Positions 33,448-43,804 of a stretch of 64,000 bases of DNA are shown in pieces. The stretch comes from Streptomyces achromogenes. Its GTDB lineage: Bacteria > Actinomycetota > Actinomycetes > Streptomycetales > Streptomycetaceae. Each line of letters opens with the position of its first letter. The stretch's first letter is position 1. Both the position numbers and the translations under genes were made by a program. The notes beneath the pieces were generated by a model, which had not been told where the DNA came from, made no database searches, and saw only the letters and a list, made by a program, of their open reading frames with translations. Location of the stretch: positions 5,952,001 to 6,016,000 of the forward strand of contig NZ_JAUSYH010000001.1 of the NCBI RefSeq assembly GCF_030816715.1, written 5' to 3'.

Positions 33448-33533
33448 TGCGTCACATTCCTTTCCCCGGGGGGTCGGGGTGTTACTGATGCGTGCCCCGG
33501 GCGGGGCAGGGGAAACCGCCCCGCCGTGGGGTT

Positions 33534-35230
<1,697 letters not shown>

Positions 35231-35234
<4 letters not shown>

Positions 35235-37528
35235 GATGTGGGTGACCCTCCGCTCTGCGGGTAGGACGGTCGCAGGACGGTGCATACGTGCGCGGGCCGG
35301 ATGCCCGGTTCGAGGCGCACGTAGGTGGCCCTGCCCCAGTGGTAGGTCTCGCCGGTGAGCTCGTCGCGCACCGGCACCGACTCGTGCCAGTCCAGGCCGA
35401 GTTGCGGCATGTCCAACGAGACCGTCGCCTCCTGGGTGTGGTGGGGGTCGAGGTTGACGACCACCAGAACCGTGTTCGATCCGCTGCTGTCCGAGCTGGT
35501 CTTCGAGTAGGCGATCACCGCTTCCTTGTCGGTGTGGTGGAAGTGCAGGTTGCGCAGTCGGTGCAGGGCGGGGTTGGCGCGTCGGATGTCGTTGAGGCGG
35601 GTGATGAGGGGGGCGATGGTGCGGCCCTCGCGTTCGGCGGCGTCCCAGTCGCGGGGGGTGAGCTGGTATTTCTCGGAGTCGAGGTATTCCTCGCCGCCCT
35701 CGCGCAGGGGGGTGTTCTCGCAGAGTTCGTAGCCGCTGTAGAGGCCCCAGGTGGGGGAGAGGGTGGCGGCCAGGACGGCGCGGGCCTCGAAGGCGGGCCG
35801 GCCGCCGTGCTGGAGGTGGGCGGGCAGGATGTCGGGGGTGTTGGCGAAGAAGTTGGGCCGCATGTACGAGGCGGCCTGCCCCGACAGCTCGGTGAGGTAG
35901 TCGGTCAGCTCGTCCTTGGTGGTACGCCAGGTGAAGTAGGTGTAGGACTGCTGGAAGCCGATCTGGGCGAGGGTGTGCATCATCGCGGGCCGGGTGAACG
36001 CCTCGGCCAGGAAGATCACGTCGGGGTCGGTGCGGTTGAGGTCGGCGATGACGCGTTCCCAGAACACCACGGGTTTGGTGTGGGGGTTGTCGACGCGGAA
36101 GATCCGCACGCCGTGGCCCATCCAGTGCCGCAGCACCCGCACGGTCTCGGCGACCAGGCCCTTCAGGTCGGCGTCGAAGGCGACGGGGTAGATGTCCTGG
36201 TACTTCTTGGGCGGGTTCTCGGCGTAGGCGATGGTGCCGTCGGGGCGGTGGTGGAACCACTCGGGGTGTTTGTGGACCCAGGGGTGGTCGGGGGAGCACT
36301 GCAGGGCGAAGTCGAGGGCGATCTCCAGGCCGAGTTCGCGGGCCTGGCCGACGAACCAGGTGAAGTCCTCCAGGGTGCCCAGTGCGGGGTGGACGGCGTC
36401 GTGGCCGCCTTCGGGGGAGCCGATCGCCCAGGGCACGCCGACGTCGTCGGGCCGTGGGTCGAGGGTGTTGTTGCGGCCTTTGCGGAAGGTGGTGCCGATG
36501 GGGTGGATCGGGGGGAGGTAGACGACGTCGAAGCCCATCGCGGCGATCGCGGGGAGTCGGCGGGCGGCGGTGCGGAACGTGCCGTGCGGCTGCTGGGGGG
36601 TGCCCTCGGAACGGGGGAAGAACTCGTACCAGGAGCCGTACAGGGCGCGTTCGCGTTCCACCAGCAGCGGCAGCGGCTCCGACGCGGTCACCAGCTCCCG
36701 CAGCGGGAACCGCGCCAGCACGGCGTCCACCTCCGGCGTCAACGCCGCCGCCAGCCGGGACACGGGGGGACGGCTCTCGTCGCGCAGGGCCTCGACGGCG
36801 ATCAGCACCGCCTTGCGCTCCGGGCCGTTCGGCACCCCGTCCGCCGCCCGCTCGTACAGACGGGCGCCCTCCTCGAGGACCGACTCCGTGTCCATCCCGG
36901 CGGGCACCTTCACGCCGGCGTGGTGCCGCCAGGTGGAGACGGGGTCCCCCCACGCCTCCACGGTGTACGTCCAGCGGCCGGTCGCGTCCGGCGTGACGTC
37001 CGCGCCCCAGCGGTCGGTGCCCGGGGCGAGTTCGCGCATCGGCGTCCACGGCCCCGGCTCGCCGTCCGGGTCGCGCAGCACGACATTGGCCGCGACGGCG
37101 TCGTGCCCTTCGCGGAACACGGTCGCCGAGACCTCGAACGTCTCGCCGACGACCGCCTTGGCGGGCCGGCGTCCCTGCTGGACCAGCGGACGGACGTCGA
37201 GGACGGGGATGCGCCCGACGGCGGTGGCCGCGACGGCCGCGGTGCCCTCGGCGGCCTCACCCTGCCCGATGGCGTGGGTGCGCCCGGCGGGCATCGCGGG
37301 TTCGGCGGGCCCGGCGTTCTTCGGCGGCTTGGCGCTCCTCGGGCCCTTGGAGCCCTTGGAGCCCTTGGAGCCCTTCGCGTTCTTCGCGTTCTTCGGTTCC
37401 CTGGAGTCCGTACGGTCCTTGGAGTCCCCGGAGTCCGTAGGGCCCTTGGAGTCCACAGGGGCCTTGGCATCCCTGGTGTCCTTGGGGGTCTTCTTGGGGG
37501 GTGTCGAGGGGTGGTGCCTGGCCGGCAT
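35231..37528 (-). CDS. glgE: Alpha-1,4-glucan:maltose-1-phosphate maltosyltransferase
   Basis: 765 residues from ATG 37528, 5 nt after GGAG. It transfers maltosyl units from maltose 1-phosphate to alpha-glucan. The first 75 residues are a Lys/Asp/Ser-rich disordered extension with repeats (KGSKGSKGSKGP), longer than usual. GlgE core: IPVLDVRPLVQQGRRPAKAVVGE, LYGSWYEFFPRSEG, VVYLPPIHPIGTTFRKGRNN, nucleophile Asp in VRIFRVDNPHTKPVVFWE and acid/base Glu in VIFLAEAFTRPAMMHTL. First gene of the operon; its stop overlaps treS. In Streptomyces this operon makes storage or exported alpha-glucan from trehalose. Confidence 0.97.
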
Positions 37529-37888
37529 GACCGCTCCTGTCCGCATCAAGGGGGGTGGGCGGATGGATGTGGTGGGAGGTGGGTCCTGCGAGGGAGTACC
37601 GGAGGAGCCTTCCACCCTGTGCGGGTGAGCAATCCGGCCCGTTGTTAACTCCTCACGTCGATATCCGACTCGGTGCGCCGGCGTGCCGGGCGCACCACTG
37701 GCACCCTCTCGCGCGGGGCGAAGCCCCACAAGGTGGCCCAGGGGAGTGAAAGCGGGATTTTCGGCCCTTCGCCGTAGGGCTCCGGCCAGCCCCCGGCAAG
37801 GCCGGCGCGGACGCCGGTACCGTCGTAGCAGACGTGGACGCACACTGCCGTGCGCCCATCAAGCGAACGCGCAACGCCGAGGTGGAAT
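37529..37888. other. 360-bp divergent control region between glgE and glgP
   Basis: Intergenic; holds the start regions of both genes. The only less GC-rich part is around 37640-37665 (TTGTTAACTCC and CGATATCCG). I see no strong palindrome, riboswitch or consensus promoter. Promoters for glgE and glgP must lie here. Confidence 0.6.
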
Positions 37889-40513
37889 GTGAAGGCGATC
37901 CGTCGATTCACCGTCCGACCCCTCCTCCCCGAACCTCTCAGGCCGCTCAGCGACCTGGCCCGCAACCTGCGCTGGTCCTGGCACGCGGAGACCCGCGACC
38001 TCTTCCGTTCCGTCGACCCCGAGCGCTGGGCCCGCTCGGACGGCGACCCGGTGAGACTGCTCGGAGGCGTGCCCCCGGCACGCCTCCTCGAACTCGCCGA
38101 GGACCGCCGCTTCCTGCGCCGGCTCGCCACGGCCGCCGGCGACCTGCACGACTACGTCAGCGGCGAGCGCTGGTACCAGGCGCAGCCCTCCTCCGCCGGA
38201 CTCCCGGCCGCCGTCGCCTACTTCTCGCCCGAGTTCGGCATCACGGCCGCGCTTCCCCAGTACTCCGGCGGCCTGGGCATCCTCGCCGGCGACCATCTGA
38301 AGGCGGCCAGCGACCTGGGCGTGCCGCTGATCGGCGTGGGCCTGCTCTACCGGCACGGCTACTTCCGTCAGACCCTCTCGCGGGACGGCTGGCAGCAGGA
38401 GCACTACCCCGTCCTCGACCCCAACGAGCTGCCGTTGACCCTCCTGAAGGAGGAGGACGGCACGGCGGCCCGGATCTCCCTCGCCCTTCCCGCGGGCAGG
38501 CGACTGCACGCCCGGGTGTGGCTGGCGCAGGTCGGCCGGGTGCCGCTGCTCCTGCTCGACTCCGACGTCGAGGAGAACGACCTCGGCGAGCGCGGGGTGA
38601 CCGACCGGCTCTACGGCGGCGGCAGCGAACACCGGCTGCTGCAGGAGATGCTGCTCGGCATAGGGGGTGTCCGGGCGGTGCGCACGTACTGCCGGCTGAC
38701 CGGCCATGCCGAGCCCGAGGTCTTCCACACCAACGAGGGCCACGCCGGCTTCCTCGGCCTGGAGCGCATCGCCGAACTCGGTGACCTGGGCCTGGACTTC
38801 GACGCGGCGCTGGAGGCCGTCCGGGCCGGGACGGTGTTCACCACGCACACGCCCGTCCCGGCCGGCATCGACCGCTTCGACCGGGAGCTGGTCGCCCGGC
38901 ACTTCGGCCCCGACGCCGAGCTGCCCCGGATGGACGTCGACCGCATCCTGCGGCTGGGCAGGGAGACCTACCCCGGCGGCGAGCCGAACCTCTTCAACAT
39001 GGCCGTCATGGGACTGCGACTGGCGCAGCGCGCGAACGGGGTGTCGCTGCTGCACGGTCAGGTCAGCCGCGGGATGTTCTCCGGCCTGTGGCCCGGCTTC
39101 GACCCCGAGGAGGTGCCGATCACCTCCGTCACCAACGGCGTGCACGCCCCGACCTGGGTGGCCCCGCAGGTGCTGCGCCTCGGCGCCCGGCAGATCGGCG
39201 CCGAGCGCGCCGAGGACGCCCTCAGCGTCGGCGGCTCCGACCGCTGGGACTCCGTCGCCGACATCCCCGACCAGGACATCTGGGAGCTGCGCCGCGAGCT
39301 GCGCGAGCAGCTGGTGCTGGAGGCGCGGCGGCGACTGCGCGCCTCGTGGCGTCAACGGGGAGCGGCGAGCGCCGAGTTGGGATGGATCGACGGCGTCCTG
39401 GACCCCGACGTCCTCACCATCGGCTTCGCGCGCCGGGTCCCGTCGTACAAGCGGCTGACGCTGATGCTGCGGGACCGCGACCGGCTCATGAAACTGCTGC
39501 TGCACCCGGAGCGGCCCATCCAGATCGTCGTCGCGGGCAAGGCGCATCCGGCGGACGACGGCGGCAAACGCCTGGTGCAGGAACTCGTCCGGTTCACCGA
39601 CGACCCGCGGGTGAGGCACCGCATCGTCTTCCTGCCCGACTACGGCATGGCCATGGCGCAGAAGCTGTACCCCGGCTGCGACATCTGGCTCAACAACCCG
39701 CTCCGTCCGCTGGAGGCCTGCGGCACGTCCGGCATGAAGGCCGCGCTCAACGGCTGCCTCAACCTGTCCGTCCTGGACGGGTGGTGGGACGAGTGGTTCC
39801 AGCCGGACTTCGGCTGGGCCATCCCCACCGCGGACGGCGCCGGAACCGACCCGGACCGCCGGGACGACATCGAGGCGACGGCCCTCTACGACCTCCTGGA
39901 ACAGCGCATCACACCGCGTTTCTACGAGCGCGGCCGGGCGGGGCTGCCCGACCGCTGGATCGAGATGGTCCGCCAGACCCTCACCCTGCTCGGCCCGAAG
40001 GTGCTGGCGGGGCGCATGGTCCGCGAGTACGTGGAGCGGCTCTACACCCCGGCCGCCCACGCGCACCGGACGATGGTCCCCGGCACGGCGCGTGAACTCG
40101 CCGGCTGGAAGCAGCGGGTGCGTGCGGCCTGGCACGCGGTGGCGGTCGACCACGTGGAGACGTCGGCGGCCACCGTCTCGGCCGAGCTGGGCACGACCCT
40201 CGCCCTGCGGGTGCGGGTGCGCCTCGGCGACCTCACCCCCGACGACGTCGAGGTGCAGGCGGTCTCGGGCCGCGTCGACGAGGAGGACCGCATCACGGAC
40301 GCGGCCACGGTCCCGCTGAAACCGGCGGGCGGCCCGGACCTGGAGGGCAGGTGGGTCTACGAGGGACCGCTGTCGCTGGACCGCACGGGCCCCTTCGGAT
40401 ACACGGTCCGCATCCTCCCGGCCCACCGGCTGCTGGCGTCCGGCGCCGAACTGGGGCTGCTGGAGGCACCGTCCGAGGAGGCGGTCGAAGGAGCGGGCGT
40501 CCTGCTGCGCTGA
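37889..40513 (+). CDS. glgP: Alpha-glucan (maltodextrin) phosphorylase
   Basis: 874 residues from GTG 37889; the in-frame start at 37850 would add residues not seen in family members (typical start KAIRRFTVRP). It releases glucose 1-phosphate from alpha-1,4-glucan. N-terminal DUF3417-type domain: LPEPLRPLSDLARNLRWSWH, then PEFGITAALPQYSGGLGILAGDHLKAASDLGVPLIGVGLLY, and the PLP-binding Lys in EACGTSGMKAALNGCLNLSVLDGWWDEW (about residue 632). FARRVPSYKRLTLML and GKAHPADDGGKRLVQ are also present. It is the short GT35 subfamily common in actinobacteria. Divergent from the GlgE operon, so it acts as the degrading partner. Confidence 0.96.
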   Translation: MKAIRRFTVRPLLPEPLRPLSDLARNLRWSWHAETRDLFRSVDPERWARSDGDPVRLLGGVPPARLLELAEDRRFLRRLATAAGDLHDYVSGERWYQAQPSSAGLPAAVAYFSPEFGITAALPQYSGGLGILAGDHLKAASDLGVPLIGVGLLYRHGYFRQTLSRDGWQQEHYPVLDPNELPLTLLKEEDGTAARISLALPAGRRLHARVWLAQVGRVPLLLLDSDVEENDLGERGVTDRLYGGGSEHRLLQEMLLGIGGVRAVRTYCRLTGHAEPEVFHTNEGHAGFLGLERIAELGDLGLDFDAALEAVRAGTVFTTHTPVPAGIDRFDRELVARHFGPDAELPRMDVDRILRLGRETYPGGEPNLFNMAVMGLRLAQRANGVSLLHGQVSRGMFSGLWPGFDPEEVPITSVTNGVHAPTWVAPQVLRLGARQIGAERAEDALSVGGSDRWDSVADIPDQDIWELRRELREQLVLEARRRLRASWRQRGAASAELGWIDGVLDPDVLTIGFARRVPSYKRLTLMLRDRDRLMKLLLHPERPIQIVVAGKAHPADDGGKRLVQELVRFTDDPRVRHRIVFLPDYGMAMAQKLYPGCDIWLNNPLRPLEACGTSGMKAALNGCLNLSVLDGWWDEWFQPDFGWAIPTADGAGTDPDRRDDIEATALYDLLEQRITPRFYERGRAGLPDRWIEMVRQTLTLLGPKVLAGRMVREYVERLYTPAAHAHRTMVPGTARELAGWKQRVRAAWHAVAVDHVETSAATVSAELGTTLALRVRVRLGDLTPDDVEVQAVSGRVDEEDRITDAATVPLKPAGGPDLEGRWVYEGPLSLDRTGPFGYTVRILPAHRLLASGAELGLLEAPSEEAVEGAGVLLR

Positions 40514-40524
40514 TCCGGCGGGCG

Positions 40525-40546
40525 CGCGCGACCGGGAGGTCGCGCG
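40525..40546 (+). terminator. Hairpin after glgP
   Basis: CGCGCGACC / GGTCGCGCG with loop GGGA, 12 bp after the stop; no T tract. Confidence 0.45.
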
Positions 40547-40722
40547 TGGCAGGCGGCGGCGGGCGGCGGCTCTCCCATGAGGTCCGCCGCCCGCCGTCCG
40601 CCGGCTGCCGGCCCTCCAGTGAGGTTCGTCGTCCGCCGCCCGCCGGCCCGTCGCCCACCCGTCCGTCGTCCCGTCGTCCCGTCGACCCGTCCGTCGGCCG
40701 TTCCGGGGGCGGCGGAAATCTC

Positions 40723-40752
40723 TGGCAGGGTCACGGGCACGGCCGTTATGCT
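40723..40752 (+). promoter_or_regulatory. Predicted promoter of the MoxR/VWA cassette
   Basis: -35 TGGCAG (40723-40728), 18-bp spacer, -10 TATGCT (40747-40752). The expected start is at or next to ATG 40760. The 302-bp gap before it is otherwise low-complexity (CCGTC/CCGCC runs). Confidence 0.45.
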
Positions 40753-40759
40753 CCCCGCG

Positions 40760-40816
40760 ATGACTACTCCTACTGGCGACAGATCGGGGGACCCGTCCGC
40801 GCAAGGTGAGTGCTGA
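40760..40816 (+). CDS. 18-residue leader peptide ORF, possibly leaderless
   Basis: ATG 40760 to TGA 40814-40816 encodes MTTPTGDRSGDPSAQGEC. Its stop shares the A with the start of the next gene (TGATG), a typical translational-coupling junction. A -10-like TATGCT ends 7 nt upstream, so the mRNA may start at this ATG without a leader. No known peptide family; it could be a real small protein, a coupling device, or simply the 5' end of the mRNA. Confidence 0.4.
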   Translation: MTTPTGDRSGDPSAQGEC

Positions 40817-42255
40817 TGGCGACTCACCTCGCGAACGAGGATTCCCCGTTTTCCTTCTGGCCGCGCGTGCGCGAGTTCGCCGTGCCGGCCTCCATGATCG
40901 AGACCGCGACCGCGCGCCGCCAGGCCGGCGACTGGGCGGGCGCATGCGCCGCGGCGGGCGTCGACGTCGATCTGGACCTGCGCACCCTGGCGACCGGCCA
41001 TGGCCGGGAGTTCGCCTCCCTGCTCCGTTCCGACCTGCGGCACCTGGCTCCCGACCTGCTGCGCTGGCATCTGCCGAGAATCGCCCCCGACGGGCTGCTG
41101 CGGCCCGGCCTGACGGTCGCCCTCGCGCGCTACGACGGCGTGGGGCGCGGCGGGCGGCCGGTGCATCTGGTGGTGCGGACGCCGCCCTCCTGGGCGGATG
41201 CGGGCCAGCGGATCAGCCTGACGGTGTGGAAGGGATTCCGCGCGGGCCACGGCGCCGGCCCAGGTCATCCGCACCCCCACCCCCACCCCAGCCGGCGGTT
41301 CCGTCTCGACCTGCACCGGCATCTGTGGGACGCGCGCCGCACGGACGAGCTGCGGACCCGGTCCGGCGCGCCGGCGGCGCGGACGCCGGGAGAGCCGGCG
41401 GACGACGAGGGGGCGCCGCGCCTCACGTTGCCGCCGGGTGCGGTGCCGGACGGCCGTACCGGAGCCGTCGACCGGTGGGCCGCCGAGGCGGACATCCTGC
41501 TCCGCGCGGAGGGACGGTCCGGCGGCGCCGTCCTGGTGCGGCTCGGCGGACGGCACCGGCTGGTCCTGGAGACGGACGGGGACGACCGCGCCGGACCGCC
41601 CGCGCTGCGCGTCGCGCCCGCCGGCGGAGGGGCCGGCGCCGCCCCGGGAACCGGTCCGGCGCTGCCCGTGCTGCCCGATGCCGCCACCTGGGTGCCACCC
41701 GACCTGGAGATGCTGCGCGCCGGCGCGATCGACGCCGGCCGGCTGCACCCGCTGGTCGCCGCGGCCCTGGTGCCTGACCGGCGGCCGAAGGACCGTGCCG
41801 ACGCCGCCGACCGGCCGGGACAGCCGCGTTTCGTGGAGTGCCGGGGAGCCCGTCACCGGATCGGCCTGGTCGACGGGGTGCTCGTCCCCTTGGACCACGA
41901 CCCGGCCGAACTCCGGCGGGAGGAACTCCTGGTCGCGCTCAGCGGAACCCCGTTGCCGTGCCTGCGGGCCGTCGACGAGGCCCACCGCCGCCCGGACTGC
42001 CTCACCGGCGTCCGCGAACGCCTGGTCCACGGCGACATCGCCGGCGCGCTGGCCGTCGTCGAAGGGCTGCTCGGCCCCGAGGCGTTGCTGCGCGACGGCG
42101 CGCTGCGCGACGAACTCGAGGCGGCCGCCCGACGGCGGATCACCTACGGGCTGTTCCGGGCGGGCCTGACCGGGCCCGCGCCGGGCCGCCTCCCACCGCG
42201 CGAGCCCCGTCCGGCCGGCCTGCGCTCGCGCCCCCGCCACATGACCGGCCGCTGA
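40816..42255 (+). CDS. Uncharacterised protein, first large gene of the MoxR/VWA cassette
   Basis: 479 residues from ATG 40816, 6 nt after AAGGTGA. I do not recognise a family. The N-terminal third (to about residue 145) is helical then beta-rich (GLTVALARYDGVGRGGRPVHLVVRTPPSWAD), followed by a His/Pro run (HPHPHPHP, about residues 151-158). A middle part has RWAAEADILLRAEGRSGGAVLVRLGGRHRLVLETDGD. The last third is ADILLR-independent: LPVLPDAATWVPPDLEMLRAGAIDAGRLHPLVAAAL, FVECRGARHRIGLVDGVLVPLDHD, and a helical end. No signal or transmembrane segment. Next to an AAA+ MoxR gene, so perhaps its substrate or adaptor. Confidence 0.72.
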   Translation: MATHLANEDSPFSFWPRVREFAVPASMIETATARRQAGDWAGACAAAGVDVDLDLRTLATGHGREFASLLRSDLRHLAPDLLRWHLPRIAPDGLLRPGLTVALARYDGVGRGGRPVHLVVRTPPSWADAGQRISLTVWKGFRAGHGAGPGHPHPHPHPSRRFRLDLHRHLWDARRTDELRTRSGAPAARTPGEPADDEGAPRLTLPPGAVPDGRTGAVDRWAAEADILLRAEGRSGGAVLVRLGGRHRLVLETDGDDRAGPPALRVAPAGGGAGAAPGTGPALPVLPDAATWVPPDLEMLRAGAIDAGRLHPLVAAALVPDRRPKDRADAADRPGQPRFVECRGARHRIGLVDGVLVPLDHDPAELRREELLVALSGTPLPCLRAVDEAHRRPDCLTGVRERLVHGDIAGALAVVEGLLGPEALLRDGALRDELEAAARRRITYGLFRAGLTGPAPGRLPPREPRPAGLRSRPRHMTGR

Positions 42256-42258
42256 ACC

Positions 42259-42352
42259 GGATCCACACCGATCCAACGGATCCAACGGATCCACACCAAT
42301 CCAACGGATCCAACGGATCCAACCGATCCGCGCCGATGCGCACGGATCCGGC
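42259..42352. repeat. GGATCCAAC-type tandem repeat array between cassette genes
   Basis: A 28-bp unit beginning GGATCCACACC and ending GGATCCAAC occurs at 42259-42286 and 42287-42314 with a single mismatch; further GGATCCAAC/CGATCCGCG-type 9-mers continue to about 42352. GGATCC itself is self-complementary. The array lies in the 223-bp spacer between the unknown gene and the MoxR gene. Confidence 0.85.
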
Positions 42353-42478
42353 ACGGCGCGGCCTGCTCCGACGCCCCACCACTGCACAACACCTGCGAAC
42401 GACCTGGCACACCGCCTCACACGACCCCGCCCGACCCCGCCACCCCATGACCTCTCGCGAACCCAAAGGTGATCACCC

Positions 42479-43804
42479 ATGCCCACATGCGCCCCGCTCG
42501 CCCTCGTCGACGCCCCGGCCGACGCACCGTCCCGACCGGACAGCACCTCGCCGTCGGACGTTCCGAACCCGCCCGACGCCCCGGCCGCCCGACTCGACGT
42601 GGCCGCAGACCTCCTGGCCCTGTTGCGCGACGTCACCACCGAACCGCGGCCCGACACCCAGCTCGAGGCCCTGACCCTCGCCGTGGCGGCCGACCTGCCC
42701 GTGCTGCTGTGGGGCGAGCCCGGCATCGGCAAGACCGCCGCGCTGACCCAGCTGGCGGCCGCTCTCGACCTTCCGCTGACCACCGTGATCGCCAGCGTGC
42801 ACGAGCCGTCCGACTTCTCGGGGCTGCCGGTCCTCGGCGACGACCCCGCGACGCAGGGCGTTCCGATGGCTCCGCCGGACTGGGCCGTACGGCTGGTGCG
42901 GGCCGGCCGCGGGCTGCTGTTCCTCGACGAGCTGTCCACCGCTCCGCCCGCTGTACAGGCCGCGCTGCTGCGGCTGGTGCTCGAGCGGCGGATCGGCGCC
43001 CTGCGACTGCCGCCGGGCGTGCGGATCGTGGCAGCCGCCAACCCGCGGTTCTCGGCGGCCGACGGCTGGGAGCTGAGCCCGCCGCTGGCCAACCGCTTCG
43101 TCCACCTGCAGTGGGCCCACGACCACGACGTCGTCGTCCGCGGTCTCGGCGGGACCTGGCCCCGGGCGACCCTGCCCCGACTCGACCCGGCGAGGCTGCC
43201 GGAGGCCGTCGACTTCGCGCGCCGCGCGGTGTGCGGCCTGCTGGCCGCCCGCCCCACGCTCGTACACCGGCTGCCCAGCGGCGAGACGCGCCGCGGCGGC
43301 GCCTGGCCGTCGCCGCGCAGCTGGGAGATGACCCTGCACCTGATCGCCTTCGCGACGGCGGCGGGCTCCTCCCGGGACGTGCTCTCCCTCCTGGTGCGCG
43401 GCGCGGTCGGGGACGGGCCGGGGCTGGAACTCCTGGCCGGCCTGGACCGGATGGACCTGCCGGACCCCGAGGACTTGCTCGCCGATCCGGCCGGCGCGGA
43501 GCTGCCCCAGCGGGGCGATCTGCGCCAGGCGGCGTTGGACGCGGTGGTGGCGGCGGTCCGCTCCCGCCCGGACCGGTCCCGCTGGGACGCGGCGTGGGCG
43601 CTGCTGGTGCGGGCGGTCGAGACCGGGGCCCCCGACCTGGTGGTGGTCCCCGCGACCACCCTCGCCGCGCTGCGCCAGGACGACTGGGACGTCCCCCCGT
43701 CGATCGAGAGCCTCGCCGGCGCGGTGGCCCTGTCCCACCGCGCGGACCGGGCGGCGGCCCGCACGAAGCAGCGGGACGCCGGCACGGCGAAGGCGACCCG
43801 ATGA
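42479..43804 (+). CDS. MoxR-family AAA+ ATPase
   Basis: 441 residues. A Pro/Ala/Asp-rich N-terminal 35 residues precede the AAA+ core. Walker A is GEPGIGKTAALTQLAA (about residue 79), the segment VHEPSDFSGLPVL is the MoxR insertion, Walker B is GLLFLDELSTAPPAVQAALL, sensor 1 is IVAAANPRFS and the arginine finger lies in SPPLANRFVHL. The C-terminal lid continues to ALSHRADRAA. MoxR ATPases work with VWA-domain partners to remodel or insert cofactors into protein complexes. The stop overlaps the VWA gene start (ATGA), so both are made together. Confidence 0.93.
   Translation: MPTCAPLALVDAPADAPSRPDSTSPSDVPNPPDAPAARLDVAADLLALLRDVTTEPRPDTQLEALTLAVAADLPVLLWGEPGIGKTAALTQLAAALDLPLTTVIASVHEPSDFSGLPVLGDDPATQGVPMAPPDWAVRLVRAGRGLLFLDELSTAPPAVQAALLRLVLERRIGALRLPPGVRIVAAANPRFSAADGWELSPPLANRFVHLQWAHDHDVVVRGLGGTWPRATLPRLDPARLPEAVDFARRAVCGLLAARPTLVHRLPSGETRRGGAWPSPRSWEMTLHLIAFATAAGSSRDVLSLLVRGAVGDGPGLELLAGLDRMDLPDPEDLLADPAGAELPQRGDLRQAALDAVVAAVRSRPDRSRWDAAWALLVRAVETGAPDLVVVPATTLAALRQDDWDVPPSIESLAGAVALSHRADRAAARTKQRDAGTAKATR

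Noticed and set aside
33448..33533. Terminator between treS and mak
   Set aside because: GC-rich inverted stretches are present but pair poorly and lack a T tract; the genes are probably one operon.
35288..37648. 786-codon plus-strand frame over glgE
   Set aside because: Val/Gly/Asp-rich shadow without any motif; glgE on the minus strand is certain.
37859..40945. 1028-codon minus-strand frame over glgP
   Set aside because: Antisense shadow of a well-supported phosphorylase gene.
42259..42352. Repeat array as a CRISPR
   Set aside because: Units are contiguous with no spacers of constant length and no cas genes are nearby.
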